Source: Alkalihalobacillus sp. LMS6
GTDB taxonomy: Bacteria; Bacillota; Bacilli; Bacillales; Bacillaceae_D
Direction: 5' to 3'
Assembly: GCF_024362765.1 (NCBI RefSeq)
Contig: NZ_CP093302.1
Coordinates: forward strand, 3,409,564-3,473,563
DNA: 64,000 nt
Shown here: in pieces, positions 58,780 to 64,000 of the stretch
Layout: each line of letters begins with the position of its first letter
Numbering within the stretch: the first letter of the stretch is position 1
Program-made: the position numbers and the translations under genes
The notes under the pieces: model-generated
Databases searched by the model: none
Seen by the model: only the letters and a program-made list of their open reading frames with translations
What the model was told of the DNA's origin: nothing

Positions 58780-59601
58780 GTGATTCGTCAAAACGCTCAC
58801 AAGTACTCGGTATCAGCAATGTGCATCGTCCTCAACATCCCAAGAAGCGTTTATTACTACGTAAAAAACGAGAAATCCAACGATAGTGTCCTTTCAAAAG
58901 AGATTATACGGATCTTTCGAGAAAGTCGGCAAACGTATGGCACAAGAAGAATCAAACACAAGTTGAAAGAATGCGGACACGTCGTGTCCAGACGTCGAAT
59001 TACCCATATTATGAAAGAACAAGGACTTGTTTCTATTTATACAGTTGCCCAGTTTAAACCAACTAAAACCGCTTGTAATGAATCAGAAGTTGGGAATACA
59101 TTAAATCGTGAATTTAGACAAGACCAGGAATTGAAGGTAGTCGTGAGCGACTTAACCTACGTTCGTGTCCAACAAAAATGGCATTACATCTGTTTATTAA
59201 TCGATTTATTTAACCGAAAAATCATTGGATTTAGTGCTGGTGCCCATAAAAACGCCAAGCTTGTTCAACGTGCCTTCGCATCTGTACAAGTCAATCTCAA
59301 TCAACTAGAATGCTTTCATACAGATCGCGGAAGCGAGTTTAACAATAAGCTAATTGATGATGCGCTAGAAGCTTTTAAGATTAAGCGCTCATTGAGTAAC
59401 AAAGGAACACCCTATGACAATGCCGTAGCTGAAGCAACTTTTAAAACCATTAAAACAGAGTTCGTTCGAGGAAAGGTTTTTTCTAGCCAATACGAACTTG
59501 ATCTTGATCTATTTGATTATGTCCATTGGTACAACCATATCCGAATCCACGGATCTCTTGGATATGCCACACCGACTGAATATAAAATAGTAGACCTTTA
59601 A
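58780..59601 (+). CDS. IS3-family transposase OrfB (DDE integrase domain)
   Basis: A 273-residue catalytic part: HTH_21 (YGTRRIKHKLKECGHVVSRRRITHIMKEQGLV), then the DDE core with VVSDLTYVRV (D), FHTDRGSEFNN (D) and AEATFKTIKTEF (E), and the end HIRIHGSLGYATPTEY. The frame is complete and all three acidic residues are present, so the element may still be active. The frame lacks a strong own start (GTG 58780 without Shine-Dalgarno), which supports production by frameshift from orfA. Confidence 0.92.
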   Translation: MIRQNAHKYSVSAMCIVLNIPRSVYYYVKNEKSNDSVLSKEIIRIFRESRQTYGTRRIKHKLKECGHVVSRRRITHIMKEQGLVSIYTVAQFKPTKTACNESEVGNTLNREFRQDQELKVVVSDLTYVRVQQKWHYICLLIDLFNRKIIGFSAGAHKNAKLVQRAFASVQVNLNQLECFHTDRGSEFNNKLIDDALEAFKIKRSLSNKGTPYDNAVAEATFKTIKTEFVRGKVFSSQYELDLDLFDYVHWYNHIRIHGSLGYATPTEYKIVDL

Positions 59602-59795
59602 AAAAGTGTCCGATTTACTGTTGCCATTCCAAACCTTTTCTTCAGTATAGTTACAGGCAAACTTCGTAGTTTCTATATACTGCGCAGTAAACTTAGGGAA
59701 ATTTATAAGAGATGTCACCTCATAACATGTTATAAGAGTAAAATAATAGTATGACCAAGGGATTTTCAAAAAAAAAGAGAAGAGAGGCAGGGCTT

Positions 59796-60341
59796 ATGAC
59801 AAATGGTTTAGGTAAATTCCTCAGTTTAATTTTAAGGCACAGACCTGAAGAAATCGGAATTACGTTAGATCAAAATGGTTATGCAAACGTAGATCTTCTT
59901 ATTGAAAAAATGACTAAGTATGGGAAAAGTATTGATCTCGTCACGTTAGAAGAGCTTGTCACCACTGATGAAAAGAACCGATACAGCTTTAATGAGACAA
60001 AGACTCTGATTAGAGCTAACCAAGGTCACTCAATCTCGCTAAGAATACTTATGAAAGAATGTAGACCACCAACATATTTATTTCATGGTACCTCTGTTAG
60101 TTCTGTAAAGAAAATATTAGAAACAGGAATATCGAAAATGAAAAGACAATATGTTCACCTCACTGATGATCCACTCACAGCAATAGCTGTTGGTGAAAGA
60201 CGTGGGGATGCAATAATTATAGAGGTCGCTACAGAGCAAATGTATCTAGATGAATTTATATTTTATTTATCTGATAACAATGTTTGGCAAACAGAAAAAG
60301 TACCAAGTAAATATTGTAGAGTGATTAACCAGACAATATGA
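59796..60341 (+). CDS. kptA: RNA 2'-phosphotransferase (KptA/Tpt1)
   Basis: A 181-residue enzyme: LGKFLSLILRHRPEEIGITL at the start, IRANQGHS (Arg and Gln-Gly-His), YLFHGTS (NAD-binding His-Gly-Thr), YVHLTDD and a final VWQTEKVPSKYC. It moves an internal RNA 2'-phosphate to NAD, giving ADP-ribose cyclic phosphate; in bacteria the natural substrate is unclear and it may ADP-ribosylate nucleic acid ends. ATG 59796 is preferred (CAGGG before it); an in-frame ATG at 59751 adds a Lys-rich tail without support. It sits immediately after the IS. Confidence 0.88.
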   Translation: MTNGLGKFLSLILRHRPEEIGITLDQNGYANVDLLIEKMTKYGKSIDLVTLEELVTTDEKNRYSFNETKTLIRANQGHSISLRILMKECRPPTYLFHGTSVSSVKKILETGISKMKRQYVHLTDDPLTAIAVGERRGDAIIIEVATEQMYLDEFIFYLSDNNVWQTEKVPSKYCRVINQTI

Positions 60342-60443
60342 CCATATGCCTAATAAAGCGTTGCATCAAGTTTGTTTTGGCTCCAATCTTTATTGAATAC
60401 TCTCTTGCTATCAATAAACAAAAAGAACCACCTCAGATGATCC

Positions 60444-60675
60444 TTATACAAATAGGTCTTTCATATGAATGTCGAACCCTTCAAATGATGGCAAAAAAAT
60501 CTCATCATCGTTTGCATAGGTCCCTTCTTTTTGATAAACACCATCTTTTAAGATGAACACATCAATAGATTCGTACACTGGATCGACAATCCAATATTCA
60601 TTGATTCCAGCCTTTTGATCGTGATGGAACTTGATCACCTTATAAATTTTTAGAGGATCTCAATTGCGATATTTT
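60444..60675 (-). pseudogene. Uma2-family gene remnant
   Basis: The minus strand encodes …KVIKFHHDQKAGINEYWIVDP and a normal Uma2 end (FEGFDIHMKDLFV), stop at 60444. The preceding IEIL piece is out of frame (frameshift about 60655) and the first two thirds of the gene are missing. A second Uma2-type gene, intact, is at 26111. Confidence 0.8.
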
Positions 60676-60689
60676 AGAGGGGCAATGAA

Positions 60690-60998
60690 TCACGGTGCAA
60701 AATCAATTGTCCCAGTAAAAAGTAAGATCAACCATAGTGCTACGAGTATCGGATATGACAAAGATAGAATTAAGGATAAGATAGGTAGAAATTTTCTTGA
60801 TTCTTTAATCAATGAAATAGTTGCAAGAGTAACACCAATTGCTGTAAGAACTAAAACAATGTAATCACCGTACAAGGAACCAACCATTACCACTCTGGTA
60901 GGAGTGACGAAAGTTAAAAACAAACATGTGATACCAATAATTAAAGCTAAATACTTTATGATGCTCCGTTTCTTCGTTAAAGCGTTTTTATTTTCCAT
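60690..60998 (-). CDS. Membrane protein (102 aa)
   Basis: Three to four hydrophobic spans (about 15-32, 42-62, 68-95) and a short Lys-rich start. GGGAG eight bases before the ATG. No family recognised. First of a small set of minus-strand membrane proteins between KptA and Fic. Confidence 0.6.
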   Translation of the reverse strand: MENKNALTKKRSIIKYLALIIGITCLFLTFVTPTRVVMVGSLYGDYIVLVLTAIGVTLATISLIKESRKFLPILSLILSLSYPILVALWLILLFTGTIDFAP

Positions 60999-61166
60999 CT
61001 ATAGTTCTCCCTTCGAAGAAATTATTTAGATAATTTATCTCGAATGTTGAACAGTTCGCTCATTTAATTCAGTCTATGAAAGCTTGCTATGACACTCATG
61101 GTTGCTCTAGGTGTTACACAACAGATTTATGCGCACGAGGACTAATCTTATTCTTATCAATAATGG

Positions 61167-61346
61167 CTATTCGGGTTTTTTACTAGACCTTGGTTTACTT
61201 ATTGCAGCTGCGATAACGAAGAGAATTAGTGCGATGATATAGGCTGTTAAACCTTGATTCATAAATAGACCGACTATCACAACAAGAAATGCTGCTAGTA
61301 CAAAGCATAACCTCATTAAATTTGTTCTTTTATTCGTGATGCTCAC
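61167..61346 (-). CDS. Small two-helix membrane protein (up to 59 aa)
   Basis: Two spans (about 14-28 and 32-47) with a charged end (SKPRSSKKPE). Only GTG 61344-61346 gives a standard start, but it overlaps the AAGGTGA ribosome-binding site. The ATC two codons later (61338-61340) sits at normal spacing, giving xTNKRTNLMRLC. It may be a second example of an ATC start in this window. Function unknown. Confidence 0.5.
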   Translation of the reverse strand: MSITNKRTNLMRLCFVLAAFLVVIVGLFMNQGLTAYIIALILFVIAAAISKPRSSKKPE

Positions 61347-61413
61347 CTTCTTTCAAATATACTAATATCGAACAACTTGTACAGGATGTGTCCTAAAGTT
61401 TTTTCCGCCTAAA

Positions 61414-61605
61414 TTAAGACTTCCTTCTCGCCTCTATAGCTGGACTAACAAAGGTCATGACAATTGCAAATGATGTTGAGATTAAGACATGCGAGGGCCA
61501 GCGATCCCTAAAGCTAATACCATACATAATTAAATTAATCAAAGAACCAATAAGCATGGCAAGAACAAATGCACCTATAAAAATGATCCAACGCTTTCGT
61601 TTCAT
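61414..61605 (-). CDS. Small membrane protein (63 aa)
   Basis: Two hydrophobic spans (about 6-28 and 38-55) and a basic tail (EARRKS). The ATG has GGAGTGGTAAC in front. Not recognised. Neighbour of two other small membrane genes on the same strand. Confidence 0.6.
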   Translation of the reverse strand: MKRKRWIIFIGAFVLAMLIGSLINLIMYGISFRDRWPSHVLISTSFAIVMTFVSPAIEARRKS

Positions 61606-61988
61606 GTTACCACTCCGAATTTTTTTTGTTTTGTTTTTGCTTTCTGTCCAATGTGTTAAAGATGGCCAAGCCTGTTGTTAATTTCGTGAAGGCTATGGTC
61701 GCCAAATGCTAGTAAAAGATGAAGAAAATACGTCGTGAAAAACGTTTCTACGAAACAAATCAGAATATCGAGGTATGGTTCTTAACAAATATTTAAAAAC
61801 CTCCAGAGTATTCATATACGAACCAATACCCTGGAGATGGTAAACAAAACGTATGAGTAAGAGGTCATAAGATTGCCTATGTAATGTATGTAAAAGATGA
61901 AATGGAAAAGAAAAGTAGAACGACCAATCTATTAAAAACAGAACGCATATGCTCCCTGCTCTAGTAATCCCGTTTATATAAATTGAAC
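61606..61988. other. Intergenic region with the Fic gene terminator
   Basis: The minus strand holds a terminator at 61796-61836 (CTCCAG…CTGGAG with a longer imperfect stem, then TTTTT). No gene seen in the rest. Confidence 0.55.
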
Positions 61989-63092
61989 CTACCCATTTAG
62001 CGCACGAATGAGATCGTAATGGTAATAGCGTCTATTTCGTTTTCGATCGTCTTGATAAACCATTCGTAAAGAGACGAGTTGATTGAGCGCTTTTCGAATG
62101 GTCGATGCAGCTAAATTGGTTTCCCGCTCGATTTGCTGAACGTTAGCCACAGGATACGTAAACAAACTACGCCAAATGGCTTTATGTGAAGGTTGGTCCA
62201 GTTTTTTCAACCCTTCCTGATACAGGATCTCCGCTCTGTCCAGTTTCTCGTATTGCTGTCTAGCCATTCGTTGGGTTGCTTCCAAAAAGAAGGTAATCCA
62301 CCCACTCCAATCAGCCTTCGGTAGCCCAATGGCACGAACACCGTTCAACATCACATAATACTTAAACTTTTCTCGCTCCAATTCTTCACTTAAGAAAAAT
62401 AAGGGCGAGTCAATTAAATCGGCCTCTAACAAATACAGGACAATTAAAATTCTTCCCAACCGTCCATTGCCATCTAAGAATGGATGGATGGATTCAAATT
62501 GTGCATGAACCACAGCGGCTTTCATTAAAGGATGTAAGTCATCCCCTTCTTCCTTTTGATAGGGATTGCCGTTAATATAGTGCTCGAGATTCCGCATATA
62601 GTCCGCCATGAGCTGTGGTTCTGGAGGGATATAAGACGCATCTTTAATATTCGCGGTCGGCCCAATATAGTTTTGGATTTTGCGGTATTCGCCTGCCGCG
62701 CTTGTCGATCCTCTTGCGCCTTCCATTAAGATTTTATGCAGATCTCGGATTAACCGCTCTGTAATCGGATAGCCAGATCGCACAAGATCCACACCATACG
62801 CTAAAGCGGCTTGATAATTCCGCACTTCAATTCGGTCAAAATCCTCTTTCTGGTCAAGATGGTCTTCTAACATCTCACTAAAGGTTACTTGCGTTCCTTC
62901 AATGCGTGTCGACTGTACCGACTCCTGGAGGGTCATTAATTGAATAAACGATTGGTTCACAAAAGAATACCGCAGTTTTTGTTTTAATTTTTCGAGCTCA
63001 GCCGTTGCTTGAACAACTTTTTTATAAAAAGCTAATTCCTCTTCTGTCGTGAAATCAATGGGCAAGAATGGAAGTGTATACGGTTTTTTCAT
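61989..63092 (-). CDS. Fic-domain protein with N-terminal inhibitory motif
   Basis: A 367-residue class II Fic protein. It has a Fic_N region with the inhibitory motif STRIEG (residues 61-66, the [S/T]xxxE[G/N] helix), the active-site HPFLDGNGRLGR (203-214, complete with catalytic His) and a C-terminal winged helix (about 300-365, VQQIERETNLAASTIRKALNQL). It is expected to transfer AMP from ATP to a Tyr, Thr or Ser of a target, held inactive by its own helix. No antitoxin gene is needed or seen. An 11-bp perfect inverted repeat 62 bases upstream could be an operator bound by its own C-terminal domain. Confidence 0.9.
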   Translation of the reverse strand: MKKPYTLPFLPIDFTTEEELAFYKKVVQATAELEKLKQKLRYSFVNQSFIQLMTLQESVQSTRIEGTQVTFSEMLEDHLDQKEDFDRIEVRNYQAALAYGVDLVRSGYPITERLIRDLHKILMEGARGSTSAAGEYRKIQNYIGPTANIKDASYIPPEPQLMADYMRNLEHYINGNPYQKEEGDDLHPLMKAAVVHAQFESIHPFLDGNGRLGRILIVLYLLEADLIDSPLFFLSEELEREKFKYYVMLNGVRAIGLPKADWSGWITFFLEATQRMARQQYEKLDRAEILYQEGLKKLDQPSHKAIWRSLFTYPVANVQQIERETNLAASTIRKALNQLVSLRMVYQDDRKRNRRYYHYDLIRALNG

Positions 63093-63154
63093 TTCCTCAC
63101 CTACTATGATTCTTTTTTTACTTATTATAACCTAAGTGAGTTAAATGTTAAACA

Positions 63155-63184
63155 TACGCTATTTTGCCCACTTAAAATAGCGTA
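63155..63184. promoter_or_regulatory. Perfect 11-bp inverted repeat upstream of fic
   Basis: TACGCTATTTT (63155-63165) and AAAATAGCGTA (63174-63184) flank an eight-base spacer in the fic promoter region. Also nearby are repeated AAGTGAGTTAA / CACTTAAAATAG-like tracts. Probable operator. Confidence 0.55.
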
Positions 63185-63470
63185 ATGCAATAAACGATTT
63201 GAATGAATGAACCAAACTAACCTATGGTTTTGATAAAAATTTTCCTCGTATGGGATATCTCACTACTTAATTGTAAGTCATCACTATAACGCCTTAGGAG
63301 CATAGCTTTACTACAACTTAGGCGTCTTTATGGCTTCGATCATAATCACCTAGCACTTTCTTATTTAACATGATATAATCATGATACAAACACACATTCC
63401 CCTATTAAGGATTATTCTCAGTAAAATAATACAATCCCAGTCAGCAATAATTTAGCAGAGGAGCACTTTT
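63185..63470. other. Intergenic region with a hairpin
   Basis: ACGCCT…AGGCGT (63290-63328) forms a terminator-like stem with a long loop. A possible promoter for the small downstream gene follows. No gene seen. Confidence 0.4.
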
Positions 63471-63617
63471 TTGCATATCATCACCATAGCTTTTTTATCG
63501 TTTATTACGATTTTTACACCTTATATAGTATATAAAGCAACTATAAAAAGACGAACCGTTCTACGAAAAAAAAGAAAAACCGTTAACCGTGTGAATAGTG
63601 TAAAGCACAACTCATAA
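63471..63617 (+). CDS. Small basic membrane peptide (48 aa), TTG start
   Basis: TTG 63471 has GAGGAG about eight bases upstream. One membrane span (HIITIAFLSFITIFTPYIV) followed by a very basic tail (TIKRRTVLRKKRKTVNR). Not recognised. Bitopic basic peptides of this kind can be toxins or membrane adaptors, but no antitoxin RNA or partner was evident. Confidence 0.45.
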   Translation: MHIITIAFLSFITIFTPYIVYKATIKRRTVLRKKRKTVNRVNSVKHNS

Positions 63618-63689
63618 TCTTTGATTCCTTTCCCTACCGCATGTAGTCGTGCTGTATCCTTCTCCTTTATTCTCATACAAACGTTTGAA

Positions 63690-63729
63690 CCCCATTCTCT
63701 GAGGTTTAAAAAGAATGGGGGTGGTTTCT
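63690..63729. terminator. Terminator between the small peptide gene and the methyltransferase gene
   Basis: CCCCATTCT (63690-63698) and AGAATGGGG (63712-63720), nine bases, with T-rich flanks. Confidence 0.6.
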
Positions 63730-63748
63730 TGTTTATCCCTTCGTAATC

Positions 63749-64000
63749 TTATTTCTTACAAGAAAACATTAAGAATAGAGGAATTCTCATTCTTCGTTTA
63801 TATTCACTTTCACTATTAATTTCATCAGGTCTAGGTGTGCCTTCTCTTATGTCATCAATCATGAATCCAGCTTGTTTTAAAAGTCGGTAATATTGTTCAA
63901 TTGTTCGGTGATATTTAACAACTTTCTTATCGATCCAAGGTTCTATCCTTACGCCAATATTAAAATAATCGTCTACTATCCAATCCGTTTTTGAAGAAGA
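63749..64000 (-). CDS. SAM-dependent methyltransferase, C-terminal part only
   Basis: The last 83 codons, cut by the window edge. Text such as YHRTIEQYYRLLKQAGFMIDDIREGTPRPDE and the end RRMRIPLFLMFSCKK is typical of the C-terminus of small class I methyltransferases (UbiE/YodH-like). The SAM-binding part lies outside the window, so the substrate is unknown. Confidence 0.75.
   Translation of the reverse strand, partial: SSSKTDWIVDDYFNIGVRIEPWIDKKVVKYHRTIEQYYRLLKQAGFMIDDIREGTPRPDEINSESEYKRRMRIPLFLMFSCKK

Overview
The window looks like chromosome of a low-to-medium GC, spore-former-type Bacillaceae, probably an alkaliphilic or salt-tolerant one. This is inferred from Bacillus-type Shine-Dalgarno sites, perfect Bacillus-type Fur and Zur boxes, two BCCT compatible-solute carriers, an LPNTA sortase substrate, a TupA-like ATP-grasp gene and a YhcY/YhcZ-like two-component pair. 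No rRNA, tRNA or CRISPR array was seen.

Layout. 1-8.3 kb: a GTPase, an ArsR regulator with a pair of half-size DMT exporters behind a perfect 13-bp inverted repeat, a tRNA-dihydrouridine synthase, small membrane proteins and two BCCT transporters. 8.4-13 kb: an LPNTA surface protein, two lipoproteins and a Fur-controlled flavin reductase. 13-19 kb: glycerate use (GntP permease, glycerate kinase, CdaR), then an SDR / QueA-paralogue / VOC operon. 19-21.3 kb: a two-component system. 21.4-26 kb: a Zur regulon with a zinc-free S14 paralogue diverging from a ZinT-AdcA-AdcC-AdcB zinc-uptake operon. Both extracytoplasmic proteins carry copies of a His/Trp-rich module (DHYHTGD...WHW). 26-31 kb: a Uma2 nuclease, small membrane genes, an SDR whose 3' end is duplicated nearby, and flagellin.

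31-39 kb: a tightly packed and visibly GC-rich catabolic operon (DUF1537 kinase, GntR, MDR dehydrogenase, TRAP transporter, class II aldolase-like protein, RuBisCO-like protein), with a cre-like site upstream. I infer uptake, oxidation, phosphorylation and decarboxylation or cleavage of a four- or five-carbon sugar acid, possibly apionate/isoapionate-like. 39-43 kb: small XRE regulators and a WYL regulator divergent from an Mrr-like nuclease, probably defence-related. 43-55.4 kb: a surface polysaccharide operon running from galU to ugd. Its AT-rich centre holds glycosyltransferases, Wzy, ManC, a TupA-like ATP-grasp protein, Wzx and CapA. It is preceded by a structured leader with two exclusive folds and an intrinsic terminator. 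56-64 kb: rhomboid protease, a MerR/NAD(P)H-oxidoreductase pair with a MerR-type promoter buried in the 3' end of the regulator gene, an IS3-family element cutting a membrane-protein gene, KptA, a decayed Uma2 gene, small membrane proteins, a Fic protein and the end of a methyltransferase gene.

Most notable: the repeated zinc module, the RuBisCO-like operon, the galU leader RNA, two small genes that appear to use or have drifted to ATC start codons, and the diverged QueA operon.
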